DNA from: Streptomyces calvus
GTDB lineage: Bacteria; Actinomycetota; Actinomycetes; Streptomycetales; Streptomycetaceae
Assembly (NCBI RefSeq): GCF_006782915.1
Contig: NZ_VCNP01000043.1
Coordinates: 310,001 to 374,000 of the forward strand
Length of the DNA: 64,000 nucleotides
Direction: 5' to 3'
This document shows positions 45,870 to 54,261 of this stretch, piece after piece. The notes beneath the pieces were generated by a model. It did no database searches. It saw only the letters and a program-made list of their open reading frames with translations, and was not told the DNA's origin. The translations under genes and the position numbers were made by a program. Numbering within the stretch: position 1 is the first letter of the stretch; each line of letters opens with the position of its first letter.

Positions 45870-46673
45870 TCAGCTCAGCGAGTCGAGGTCCAGGACGTTG
45901 CCCTTCGGCGCGTCCAGGGGGACCGACTTGCCGTAGTCGCTGAAGGTGATCGAGCCGGGATCGTCGGCGGAGGCGCTGTCGAGGCGCAGCAGGTACGGCT
46001 CGCCCTCGGTGGCGACGTACAGCGTGAAGTGGTCCTTGCCGTCCCGCGCCTCCACCGTGACGGCCTGCGCGCCGTCGACGGTCGTCGTCCTGCCGCGGGT
46101 GGCGGCCGAGTTGCCCTCCTCGGCGCCGCCGAACACCATGTCGAGGTCGCAGAAGGTCGAGAGGTCCTCGGCGTCCGCGTCGTCGGTGGACATCTTGGCC
46201 CACTTCCCGGCGAGCAGCGCCACGGCCGCGTCCACGTCCGCCTGGGGCTCGCCCTTGCTCTGGGCCCGCAGGAACGCCTCGTCGTACTTCAGGTAGAGGA
46301 CGTCGCCGGTCTTGATCAGCTCGGCCTCGCCCTGCTTGCCGAAGCCCATCGTGCCGGAGCAGTCGCCCGCCTCGTTCAGGGCCATGTCGAGGCGGATGGT
46401 GCCGCCGGACTCCTCGTCGGGGACGTCGCCCGACATCCGCAGGGAGGAGGCGCCGGCGGTGGCCTTGAAGGCCTTGTCGGCGATCTCGCCGCCGGTCAGC
46501 CCGGCGAACGGCTTCTTCTCCGGCCGGCTCGTGCTGTTCGGTTCCTTCGTCGTGCTGCGGCCGGTCGGATCGTTCGATGAACCGCCGTTCGCCTGGTCCT
46601 CGCCGGCGCAGCCGGTGAGAGCGGCGACGGACACGGCGACGAGGCAGAGTCCGGCGAGTGCGGTGCGACGCAT
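45870..46673 (-). CDS. LppX/LprG-like secreted lipoprotein
   Basis: The 267-residue precursor has a lipoprotein signal peptide (MRRTALAGLCLVAVSVAALTGCAG, lipobox LTGC). A Ser/Thr/Asn-rich linker follows, then a beta-rich domain similar to LppX/LprAFG lipoproteins (KAFKATAGASSLRMSGDV, TLYVATEGEPYLLRLDS). Known relatives carry lipids across the cell envelope, but sequence similarity here is at the pattern level only. ATG 46673 has GAGGG upstream. It lies 44 bp after the next gene on the minus strand, so the two probably form an operon. Confidence 0.8.
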   Translation of the reverse strand: MRRTALAGLCLVAVSVAALTGCAGEDQANGGSSNDPTGRSTTKEPNSTSRPEKKPFAGLTGGEIADKAFKATAGASSLRMSGDVPDEESGGTIRLDMALNEAGDCSGTMGFGKQGEAELIKTGDVLYLKYDEAFLRAQSKGEPQADVDAAVALLAGKWAKMSTDDADAEDLSTFCDLDMVFGGAEEGNSAATRGRTTTVDGAQAVTVEARDGKDHFTLYVATEGEPYLLRLDSASADDPGSITFSDYGKSVPLDAPKGNVLDLDSLS

Positions 46674-46717
46674 GATGGATTCCCTCAGGGGTGAAGTGGA
46701 AGGACGGTGGGAGCGGC

Positions 46718-47230
46718 TCAGAAGTTGCCGGTGCCGAGCAGTTCGCCCTCGGCGTCGTAGACGGTGACGAGGCCGTTGTCGCTCTGCTTCCAGTCGGCGA
46801 ACGCGGAGGCGATGAGGTTGGCGGGGCCCGTTCCCTCACCCATGAGACCGCCGGTGAAGTCGGTGTAGACGTTGGCCGAGTCGAGGATGTCGTTCTGCTC
46901 GTCGGCGCCCTGGACCTTGGTGACGTGCGAGACGGCCTCCTTCTCGGCGGCCGTCCCGTTCTTCTGCACGAACCCCTTGAACTGCTCGGCCTGCGAGGCC
47001 TTCTCCGCCCCCTCGTCCTCGGCGTTCCCGTCCGCGCCGCCCTTGTCGTCGGCGGGCTCGGCGTCGGACCGCGTGTCCGCGTTCGTGCCACCGGACTGCT
47101 GCTCCGCGGACGCCGAGGAGGAGCCCTGCCCGGCGGATCCCCCGTCCGCATCACCGGAGTTCGCCGAGACGGCACCGATGACGACGATCCCCACGACGGC
47201 GCCCAGCGCGATCTTGGTCTTCATGCCCAT
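46718..47230 (-). CDS. Small membrane-anchored acidic protein of unknown function
   Basis: The 170-residue protein has an N-terminal membrane segment (MKTKIALGAVVGIVVIGAVSA) that may be a signal anchor. A Ser/Gly/Asp-rich linker of about 60 residues follows, then a compact C-terminal domain (EAVSHVTKVQGADEQNDILD, FADWKQSDNGLVTVYDAEG). The distal part suggests an extracellular domain. ATG 47230 has GGGAGGGG nine bases upstream. It is upstream of the LppX-like gene on the same strand. I do not recognise a family. Confidence 0.72.
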   Translation of the reverse strand: MGMKTKIALGAVVGIVVIGAVSANSGDADGGSAGQGSSSASAEQQSGGTNADTRSDAEPADDKGGADGNAEDEGAEKASQAEQFKGFVQKNGTAAEKEAVSHVTKVQGADEQNDILDSANVYTDFTGGLMGEGTGPANLIASAFADWKQSDNGLVTVYDAEGELLGTGNF

Positions 47231-47308
47231 GTCTGTGTCCCCTCCCCATGCGGCACCACCTTCGGCCGGCCCTGCCGCTCGTTCAACGCGGTCAATAAGA
47301 CCATGCGC

Positions 47309-47334
47309 TGTGAACCGAGTCAACCAGGTTCACA
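47309..47334. promoter_or_regulatory. 8-bp inverted repeat in divergent region ahead of the methylase-like gene
   Basis: TGTGAACC, a 10-base spacer, then GGTTCACA: perfect arms in a 195-bp divergent spacer. Further GTGAAC words occur at about 47356 and inside the methylase gene near 47850. This is an operator candidate. The methylase-like protein itself carries an N-terminal helix-turn-helix. Confidence 0.55.
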
Positions 47335-47425
47335 AGGGTGGCGATGTACACGGCGTGAACTCCTGGGTGTTGCGTGCGTCGGTATGCTCGTCGCCACACA
47401 GGGAGCAGCGGGAAGGCAGGGCGGG

Positions 47426-49678
47426 GTGCCGGGCATGCAGGACAAGGCGACAGAAGTGACCGCCGCCGGGATCGCGCGGCTGGCAGGCGTCGGCCGTGCC
47501 GCCGTCAGCAACTGGCGCCGACGGCACGCGGACTTCCCCCGGCCGGTCGGCGGAACCGAGACCAGCCCCTCGTTCGCGCTCCTCGAGGTCGAGAACTGGC
47601 TGCGCCGACACGGAAAGCTCGCCGAGGTCCCGCTCAAGGAACGCGTCTGGCAGCAGCTCGCCGGTCACCCCGCCGGGCCGGTCACCGCCCTCCTCCACGC
47701 CGGGTGCGTCCTGCTGCTGATCCACGACCGCTCCCCGGTGTGGCTGGAGGTGAGCTCCGGCTCCGACGAACGGCTCGCCGCGATGCTGCCCGAAGCACTG
47801 GAGGAGGCGCTCACACCGCGACTCGGCGCGCTGGACGAAAAGCGTGTGAACCGCTCGGGCCGTGTGAACAGCCCGGGTGACGTCAACGGCGAGCCCACGG
47901 GGCACACACCTGCGCCGCCGACAGCCCCTTCCACCTCCACACGACCGGCATCCCCACCACCGTCGTCGTCCCCCTCGCCCACTTCCGCCTCACCAACCAC
48001 ACCACCACCAGCCCCCCTCACCCCCGCCCCCTTCCGCCTCCCCACCGCCCCCCAACTCCTCCCCTCCGCCCCCCTCCTGCGCGGTGTGGCCGAACTCGCC
48101 GCCGAACAGGGCGCGCGGCACACCTTCGAGTTCCTGCTCGGCCGGCACCTCGACGCCAACCCGCGCCAGTACACGCTCACCCCCGCCGACCTCGCCGGCC
48201 TCATGGCCGACGTCGCCGGCCCCGCCCGTACCGTCCTCGACCCGGCCTGCGGCACCGGCGCCCTGCTGCGCCGCGTCACCCCCCGCCCCGGCCAGGAGCT
48301 CTACGCCCAGGACGGCGCCCCCGAACTCGCCGCGCTCACCGCGCTCCGCCTCGCCCTGCACACCCGCGCCCCCGTGCACGCCGCCGCCGGTGACACCCTG
48401 CGCGCCGACGCCCACCCGGCGGTGCGGGCGGACGCCGTGCTGTGCCACCCGCCGTTCAACGAGCGCAACTGGGGACACGACGAACTCGCCTACGACCCGC
48501 GCTGGGAGTACGGCTTCCCGGCCCGCACCGAGTCCGAGCTGGCCTGGGTGCAGCACGCGCTGGCCCGGCTGCGGGACGGCGGCGTCGCCGTCCTGCTGAT
48601 GCCGCCCGCCGCCGCGTCCCGCCGCTCCGGCCGCCGGATCAGGGCCGACCTGCTGCGCCGCGGCGCCCTGCGCGCCGTCATCGCCCTGCCGGTCGGCGCG
48701 GCACCCCCGTACAACATCCCGCTGCACCTGTGGGTGCTGCGCCGGCCCGCACCGGCGCAGCCGGCCCAGGCCCAGCCCGCGCAGCCGGAGGTGCTGCTCG
48801 CCGACGCCGGGCAGTTCGCCGGCGAGGGACGCGGCGGCCCCGACTGGCCGGGCGTGCGCGAGACGGTCCTGGACGCCTGGCGCGCCTTCGACCGGGACGG
48901 GCGGCTCGGCGAACGGCCCGGACTGGCCCGTTCCGTGCCCGTCATCGAACTCCTCGACGACGACGTCGACCTCGCCCCGGCCCGCCATCTGCCGCCCCCG
49001 GCCGCGTCGGACGGCGCCGGCGAACTCACCGACGTACGGGAACGGCTCGGTGAGACGTTGCGGCTGACCGCGGCGCTGACCCCGCCGCCCGTGGCGCCCG
49101 AGCCGTCGGCCGCTCCCGGGCGCCTGCCCCTCACCACCGTCGGCGAACTCGCGCGCGGCGGCGCCCTGGTGATGCGTACCGGCGGAATGGGCGGGCCCGC
49201 GCGCGTGCCCGTGCTCACCGACCACGACGTACTCGCCGGAACCGCTCCCTCCGGCACGCTTCCGGAGAGCGAGGAGGAGGCGGTGCTCACCGAACCCGGA
49301 GACGTCGTCGTCCCCGTGCTCGGCGGCGGCTCCGTCGCGCGCGTCATCGACGAGGAGACCGCCGGTGCCGCCCTGGGCCGCAACCTCGTGCTGCTGCGCC
49401 CCGACCCGGCGGCGCTCGACGCCTGGTTCCTCGCCGGTTTCCTGCGCGGCACCGCCAACAACCGCCAGGCCAGCAGCTACGCGTCCACCGCCACCCGGCT
49501 CGACGTCCGCCGCCTCCAACTGCCCCGGCTGCCCCCGGCCGAACAGCGGCGCTACGGCGCCCGGTTCCGGGCCCTGGACGAGTTCGAGCGGGCGCTCCGC
49601 CAGGCCGGCCGGCTCGGCGAACAGCTCGTGCGCGGGATGTACGACGGCCTGACCGACGGGACGATCGCTCCCGACTGA
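47426..49678 (+). CDS. Orphan HTH / N6-adenine-methylase-like / TRD protein with altered motif IV
   Basis: The protein has about 750 residues. An N-terminal helix-turn-helix (GIARLAGVGRAAVSNWRRRH, then a FALLEVENWLR helix) precedes a Pro/Ser/Thr-rich linker at about 145-205. A gamma-class methylase core follows with SAM motif VLDPACGTGALLRRV. The catalytic motif reads VLCHPPFNERNW where (N/D)PP(Y/F) is expected, so His replaces the key Asn. A type I specificity-like region (LQLPRLPPAEQRRYGARFR) ends the chain. No restriction subunit is nearby. GTG 47426 is chosen; ATG 47435 is an alternative. It may have lost methylation and act as a DNA-binding regulator. Confidence 0.82.
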   Translation: MPGMQDKATEVTAAGIARLAGVGRAAVSNWRRRHADFPRPVGGTETSPSFALLEVENWLRRHGKLAEVPLKERVWQQLAGHPAGPVTALLHAGCVLLLIHDRSPVWLEVSSGSDERLAAMLPEALEEALTPRLGALDEKRVNRSGRVNSPGDVNGEPTGHTPAPPTAPSTSTRPASPPPSSSPSPTSASPTTPPPAPLTPAPFRLPTAPQLLPSAPLLRGVAELAAEQGARHTFEFLLGRHLDANPRQYTLTPADLAGLMADVAGPARTVLDPACGTGALLRRVTPRPGQELYAQDGAPELAALTALRLALHTRAPVHAAAGDTLRADAHPAVRADAVLCHPPFNERNWGHDELAYDPRWEYGFPARTESELAWVQHALARLRDGGVAVLLMPPAAASRRSGRRIRADLLRRGALRAVIALPVGAAPPYNIPLHLWVLRRPAPAQPAQAQPAQPEVLLADAGQFAGEGRGGPDWPGVRETVLDAWRAFDRDGRLGERPGLARSVPVIELLDDDVDLAPARHLPPPAASDGAGELTDVRERLGETLRLTAALTPPPVAPEPSAAPGRLPLTTVGELARGGALVMRTGGMGGPARVPVLTDHDVLAGTAPSGTLPESEEEAVLTEPGDVVVPVLGGGSVARVIDEETAGAALGRNLVLLRPDPAALDAWFLAGFLRGTANNRQASSYASTATRLDVRRLQLPRLPPAEQRRYGARFRALDEFERALRQAGRLGEQLVRGMYDGLTDGTIAPD

Positions 49679-49798
49679 TCCTGCACCGCAACGGTTCGGT
49701 ACATCCCGGGACCGGTTGTCCCCGTCGGCCTATACGCTCGGACTCTCGAACCGGATTCCCGAACCGGGTTCCCGTCGGATACCAGTCCAGGAGCAGTC

Positions 49799-50583
49799 AT
49801 GTACGGCCACGGTGTGGCGCCGCCCACCCGCAGCGCGGCAACGGTCATCGCCCTGCGGGTGCTGTTCGCCGCCGCCGGTTTCCTGTCGTGCGGACTGCTG
49901 GCCTGCGTGCCGCTGTTCCGGGTCGCGATCGTGCGGGGACGGGTCCTCGACTGGGTGGCGGCCTGGCTGAGCATCCCGGCCTCGATCGTCTGCCTGGCGG
50001 TGGTCGGTTCGCTGCCGGAGACGGACTACCGCACCGACGTCGCCCTGGCCTCGGCCCTGATCCTCGGCGCGGCCGCGAGCGCCTACTTCCTGACCGTGGA
50101 CATACGCCTGCACCGTCGGCCGGGCCCGTACGGCATCCCGGTGCCGCCGCCGTCGCCCCACGCCACCACGGTGCACTCCGCCACCGCCACGACCCAGCAC
50201 ACCCCGGGCCCGCACGCCCCGGGCGTCCACTCCCCGTACGGCTACCCGCAGCCCGCCTCGCCGTACGCGCCGACGCCCGCCCCGCACCCCCCCCCCCCCC
50301 CCCCCCCCCCCCGCCCCCCCCCGCCCCGGGCGTCCCCCCCCCGTCCGGCTCCCCGCAGCCCGCCTCGCCGTACGCGCCGACGCCCGCCCCGCAGCCCCCG
50401 GCCCCCCACACCCCCGCCCCCCACACCCCGGCCCAGCACGCCCCCGTACCGCCGCAGCCGCCGCAGCGTCCCGCGCCGGCCCGGATCGACCAGGTGCGTG
50501 CCGAGCTCGACGAACTCAGCGACTACCTGCGCCGCCAGGACGGACAGCAGGGCCCGCACGGCAACGACGAAGGCGGAAGGTGA
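49799..50583 (+). CDS. Multi-TM Pro-rich protein, reading frame broken at a poly-C tract
   Basis: The first frame from ATG 49799 gives about 115 residues with three membrane helices (VIALRVLFAAAGFLSCGLLA, VAAWLSIPASIVCLAVVGS, ASALILGAAASAYFLTVD) and a Pro/His/Tyr-rich tail. At a 26-C run (50287-50312) the frame is lost. The natural C-terminus (RIDQVRAELDELSDYLRRQD, ending at 50583) is in another frame. Two fewer Cs or one more would join them. The joined stop overlaps the kinase start (GTGA). Either the tract is mis-sequenced, or it is a slippage switch. Function is unknown; it is probably a partner of the kinase. Confidence 0.7.
50287..50312 (+). repeat. 26-base poly-C homopolymer inside a gene
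   Basis: An uninterrupted C-run, followed by G and a further 9-C run. It occurs within a Pro-codon (CCC) rich region of the membrane protein. Homopolymers this long are classic slippage sites and also classic sequencing error sites. Confidence 0.95.
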
Positions 50584-52118
50584 GCGTGACGACGGGACGT
50601 GTCGTCGCCGGCCGCTACGAACTGTCCACGCTCATCGGACAGGGCGGCATGGGGCAGGTCTGGACGGCCTACGACAAGCGGCTGGACCGGCGCGTGGCGG
50701 TGAAACTGCTGCGCCCCGACAAGGTGGCCGGCCAGGAGGCCGACGAACTGCGCCGCCGCTTCGTGCGCGAGTGCCGGGTGACCGCGCAGGTCGACCACCC
50801 CGGCCTGGTCACCGTGCACGACGCGGGCAGCGAGGGCGAGGAGCTGTTCCTCGTCATGCAGTACGTCGACGGCGCCGACCTCGGCGACCACCTCGCCGAA
50901 CACGACCCGTACCCGTGGCAGTGGGCGGTGGCGGTGGCCGCGCAACTGTGCGCCGTGCTGAGCGCCGTGCACGCCGTGCCGATCGTCCATCGGGACCTCA
51001 AGCCGCGCAACGTGATGGTGAAGCAGGACGGCACCGTCACCGTGCTCGACCTCGGTGTCGCCTCCGTCATGGACAGCGACACCACCCGCCTGACCCACAC
51101 CGGTTCGCCCATCGGCTCGCCCGCCTACATGGCGCCCGAGCAGGCCATGGGCGGCGCCGTCGGCCCGTACACCGACCTGTACGCGCTCGGCGTGCTGCTG
51201 CACGAACTGCTCAGCGGCGACGTGCCGTTCGCGGGCTCCACGGCGCTCGGCGTGCTGCACCGGCACCTGTACGAGCCGCCGGTCCCCGTGCGCCGGATAC
51301 GCCCGGAGGTCCCCGAGGCGCTGGAGGCCCTGGTGCTGCGCCTGCTCGCCAAGGACCCGCAGCACCGCCCGGACTCCGCGCAGGAGGTCTACGAGCACCT
51401 GGCGCAGCTGCTCCCCGCGCGGGGAACGCCCACCGGCGCGCCCCTGGACCCCACCCGCCCCTTCCTGCGCCCGCACGCCCCCTGGCCGGACCGCGCCCGC
51501 ACCCCCGCGCCGCAGCCCGCCCCCGCCGCACCGCCCGCACCGATGGCGGGAACGGCCGACGTCGCCGCCGCGGTGGACGAGGTGAAGCGGCTGCTCGGCG
51601 AGGGCCGCATCACCCAGGCCGTCGACATCCTCGGCTCGATCCTGCCCGTCGCCGCCGACCGGCACGGCGAGCACTCCCCGGTCGTACGCACCCTGCGCAA
51701 GCAGTACGCGGCCACCCTCCTGGACGACGGCCAGTACCGGCGCGCCCTGCCGGAACTGCGCCGCCTCGCCGACGAGCGCGCCGCCGAGGCCGGCCAGGCC
51801 GACCCGCAGTCGCTGCGCTACCGCTACGAGGCCGCCCAGTGCCTGGAACAGCTCGGCGAACCGGCGGCGGCCCTCGCCGAGTACCGGGCGCTGCTGCCGT
51901 ACTACGAGAACCAGTACGTGGCCGCCGGTGACCCGCAGCTCGCCCACGACGTCCGCCGCCGCATCGGCCACCTGCTGCTCGCCCTCGGCGACCGCGCCGC
52001 CGCGCACGACACACTCGTCCGGCTGCTGCACGACGTCGAACGCGCCCACGGCCCCGGCCACCCGCTGGCCGCCGAGATCCGCCGCACCCTGCAGTGGCTG
52101 GGACAGGTGCGCGGATAG
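50580..52118 (+). CDS. Hanks-type Ser/Thr protein kinase with TPR-like C-terminus
   Basis: The 512-residue soluble kinase has the Gly loop IGQGGMGQVW, VAVKLL lysine, catalytic HRDLKPRNVMV, and activation region VTVLDLGVASVM in which the usual DFG is DLG. GSPAYMAPEQAMGG precedes the substrate site. After a Pro-rich stretch, residues about 330-510 form helical TPR-like repeats (AAAVDEVKRLLGEGRITQAV, RYEAAQCLEQLGEPAAALAEY). No membrane helix is present. GTG 50580 overlaps the upstream stop; GTG 50586 has a better-spaced GGAAGG site. Coupling suggests it works with the upstream membrane protein. Confidence 0.9.
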   Translation: MSVTTGRVVAGRYELSTLIGQGGMGQVWTAYDKRLDRRVAVKLLRPDKVAGQEADELRRRFVRECRVTAQVDHPGLVTVHDAGSEGEELFLVMQYVDGADLGDHLAEHDPYPWQWAVAVAAQLCAVLSAVHAVPIVHRDLKPRNVMVKQDGTVTVLDLGVASVMDSDTTRLTHTGSPIGSPAYMAPEQAMGGAVGPYTDLYALGVLLHELLSGDVPFAGSTALGVLHRHLYEPPVPVRRIRPEVPEALEALVLRLLAKDPQHRPDSAQEVYEHLAQLLPARGTPTGAPLDPTRPFLRPHAPWPDRARTPAPQPAPAAPPAPMAGTADVAAAVDEVKRLLGEGRITQAVDILGSILPVAADRHGEHSPVVRTLRKQYAATLLDDGQYRRALPELRRLADERAAEAGQADPQSLRYRYEAAQCLEQLGEPAAALAEYRALLPYYENQYVAAGDPQLAHDVRRRIGHLLLALGDRAAAHDTLVRLLHDVERAHGPGHPLAAEIRRTLQWLGQVRG

Positions 52119-52289
52119 CCGGACAGCCGCCCCCAAAGGGGCCGCACGGCCGGACGGCGCGGGCGCGGCGGTGCCGGAACTCCCCGTGAATCGTTGGTCG
52201 AATGGGTTGGCCAGAGCTTGGCCGATGCCTACCATCGATCACCGCAAGACTTTGTGCACCGCCGCACAAGCTCCCCTCAGGAGGTCTCC

Positions 52290-52937
52290 TTGCACCGCCG
52301 CCGTCGCACCGCGCTCCTCCTCACCGCCGCGATCGCCGCAGCGGCGCCCCTGCTCACCGCCTGCGGGAACGACGCGCACCCGGGCGCCGCCGCCGTCGTC
52401 GGCGGAGAGCGGATCACCGTGTCGCAGCTGGAGAACCGGGTCGACGAGGTCCGCGCGGCCCAGCGGGCGGCCGTCCCGGACGAGGCCCAGTACCAGCAGG
52501 CCATCGCGCGGACCGGCAGCCTCACCCGCGACACCCTGCACAGCATGGTCCTGGACCGGGTGCTGGAGCGCGCCGCGCGGGACGCGGGCGTGCGCGTCAC
52601 GCCCCGCGAGGTCCAGGAGATGCGGGGCGGTCTCGAGCAGCAGGCCGGCGGCGCGAAGGCGCTGGAGGCGGCCTGGCTGCAGCAGTACGGCATCCCGCCG
52701 CGGCGCCTCGACGACAACCTGCGCCTCCAGCTCCAGGCGCAGAAGCTCGCCCAGCAGCTCGGCACCGACACCAGCCGGCCCGAGTTCTGGAAGGCGCTGT
52801 CCTCGGCGAGCAAGGACCTCGGCGTCGACCTCAACCCGCGCTACGGCAGCTGGGACGCCGAGAAGAGCAGCCGCGTCGACGCGAAGACCCCGTGGGTGCG
52901 GGACATCACCGCGGCGGGAGCCCCGCCGACCCTCTGA
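52290..52937 (+). CDS. SurA N-domain lipoprotein
   Basis: The 215-residue precursor has a lipoprotein signal (RRRRTALLLTAAIAAAAPLL followed by TACGN lipobox) and a helical SurA_N-like domain: AAVVGGERITVSQLENRVDE, then helices to KLAQQLGTDTSR and the terminal RYGSWDAEKSSRVD. No PPIase (parvulin) domain is present. It is probably a surface chaperone. TTG 52290 is chosen because AGGAGG lies 7 bases upstream and it gives a perfect signal start (HRRRRTALLL). The longer open frame upstream is not supported. mazG follows after about 200 bp. Confidence 0.83.
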   Translation: MHRRRRTALLLTAAIAAAAPLLTACGNDAHPGAAAVVGGERITVSQLENRVDEVRAAQRAAVPDEAQYQQAIARTGSLTRDTLHSMVLDRVLERAARDAGVRVTPREVQEMRGGLEQQAGGAKALEAAWLQQYGIPPRRLDDNLRLQLQAQKLAQQLGTDTSRPEFWKALSSASKDLGVDLNPRYGSWDAEKSSRVDAKTPWVRDITAAGAPPTL

Positions 52938-53022
52938 CCCGGCCCTGCCCGCGGCCCGTCGGCGAAGGCATTCGCCTGGGGCCTGCGGATGTGGATGCAG
53001 GAAGGCCCTGCGGCCGGGGCCC

Positions 53023-53102
53023 GTGGACGATGGTCCCGGCGGCAGGAGCTTGTGGACGATGGTCCCGGCGGCAGGAGCCTGTGGACAGCGGCCTGTGGAC
53101 AA
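53023..53102 (+). repeat. 29-bp direct repeats with DnaA-box-like words upstream of mazG
   Basis: GTGGACGATGGTCCCGGCGG (start of a 29-bp unit) occurs at 53023-53051 and 53052-53080. Partial copies follow. TGTGGACAA at 53094-53102 is the exact complement of the Streptomyces DnaA box TTGTCCACA. TGTGGACAG at 53080 and TGTGGACGA at 53051 differ by one and two bases. Confidence 0.75.
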
Positions 53103-53127
53103 CTCGGGGCCTGTCGGCGACGTGGGC

Positions 53128-53133
53128 TAGTTT
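53128..53133 (+). promoter_or_regulatory. Candidate -10 box of leaderless mazG mRNA
   Basis: TAGTTT lies six bases before GTG 53140 and no ribosome site is visible, the arrangement of leaderless Streptomyces genes. No convincing -35 is seen. Confidence 0.45.
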
Positions 53134-53139
53134 CGGAAC

Positions 53140-54132
53140 GTGAACGCAATCAGCTCCGTACCGAACCCGGAAGCCGCCGTCGGCCGCATCGTCCTGCTCA
53201 CCACCAGCCACCGCGTCGCGCCCGGCCTGCTGTCCTGGCCGGCCTGGCAGATCCTGCACGCTGCGGACCGGGTGCTGTGCGCGGACGGCGCCCATCCGCA
53301 GCTGCCGTACCTGCGGGAGGCCGGGACAGCCGTCGAGGAGGCGTCGCCGACCGCCGAGGAACTGGTCGACGCCTGCGCCGGCGGGCGCACGGTGGTGGTC
53401 GTGGCCACCGGCGAGGGCGAGCCCGCGCTGACCGACGGACTGGCCCGTCTGGCCGGCACCGGCCGGGTCCGGATGCCCGAGCTGGAGCTGCTGCCCGCCT
53501 CCTACGACCTGCCGGGCGCCCGCCTGCTCGACCTCGTGCAGGTCATGGACCGCATCCGCGCCGAGTGCCCGTGGTCGTCCCGGCAGACCCACAAGGGCCT
53601 GGCCAAGTACGGCATCGAGGAGGCGTACGAGCTTGTCGAGGCCATCGAGGAGGGCGACCGCGACGAACTGCGCGAGGAACTCGGTGACGTGCTGCTCCAG
53701 GTCGTCTTCCACGCGCGGATCGCCGAGGAGCACCCCGAGGAGCCGTTCTCCGTGGACGACGTGGCGGGCGGCATCGTCGCCAAGCTGATCCACCGGCACC
53801 CGCATGTCTTCGGCGAGGAGACGGCCGCCACCCCGGAGGACGTCAAGGCGCACTGGCTGCGGACCAAGGCGGAGGAGAAGCGCCGCAGCTCGGTGACGGA
53901 GGGCGTGCCGCTCGGCCAGCCCGGCCTGGCGCTCGCGGCGAAACTGGCCTCCCGGGCCCGGACCGCCGGACTGGACGTGCCGCTGCCGACCGGGGAGGGC
54001 GTGGGCTACGAGCTGCTGGCGCTGGCGGCGCGGGCCGAGGCGTCCGGCGTCGACCCCGAGGCCGCGCTGCGGGCGGCGGCGCGGGTCTACCGGGACGCGA
54101 TACGCGCGGCGGAGGGGCAGGAGGGCACCTGA
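53140..54132 (+). CDS. mazG: Nucleoside triphosphate pyrophosphohydrolase, MazG
   Basis: MazG hydrolyses NTPs and dNTPs to monophosphates, cleaning abnormal nucleotides and tuning ppGpp. The 330-residue protein has an N-terminal region (about 15-125) with a degenerate tetrapyrrole-methylase-like look (GRIVLLTTSHRVAPGLLSWP), as in long-form MazG proteins. The MazG domain follows: CPWSSRQTHKGLAKYGIEEA, then EEAYELVEAIEEGD and EELGDVLLQVVFHARIAEE with the metal-binding Glu/Asp. RHPHVFGE is also typical. The second MazG domain of E. coli is replaced by a short Ala-rich helix. Start GTG 53140 is probably leaderless. Confidence 0.93.
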   Translation: MNAISSVPNPEAAVGRIVLLTTSHRVAPGLLSWPAWQILHAADRVLCADGAHPQLPYLREAGTAVEEASPTAEELVDACAGGRTVVVVATGEGEPALTDGLARLAGTGRVRMPELELLPASYDLPGARLLDLVQVMDRIRAECPWSSRQTHKGLAKYGIEEAYELVEAIEEGDRDELREELGDVLLQVVFHARIAEEHPEEPFSVDDVAGGIVAKLIHRHPHVFGEETAATPEDVKAHWLRTKAEEKRRSSVTEGVPLGQPGLALAAKLASRARTAGLDVPLPTGEGVGYELLALAARAEASGVDPEAALRAAARVYRDAIRAAEGQEGT

Positions 54133-54261
54133 CGCCGGGGCACGGCGAGGGCTCCCTCGCCCCCGCCACCCCCTTCGCCCCCGTACGTTCCCGCCCCGCG
54201 GGGCTCCCGCCCCGGACCCCTGTACCGCGCGGTCCGCCGCGCCCCCGATCGAGGTCGTCCC

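Noticed and set aside
47426..49678. Complete type I restriction-modification system
   Set aside because: No HsdR-like gene is present, and the catalytic methylase motif is altered.
49799..51931. A single 710-codon frame continuing from the membrane protein through the kinase
   Set aside because: After the poly-C tract the translation is Arg/Pro-rich nonsense, while the kinase domain is perfect in another frame.
53023..53102. Origin of replication
   Set aside because: Only one exact DnaA box and two or three near matches are present, and no dnaA, dnaN or gyr genes are nearby.
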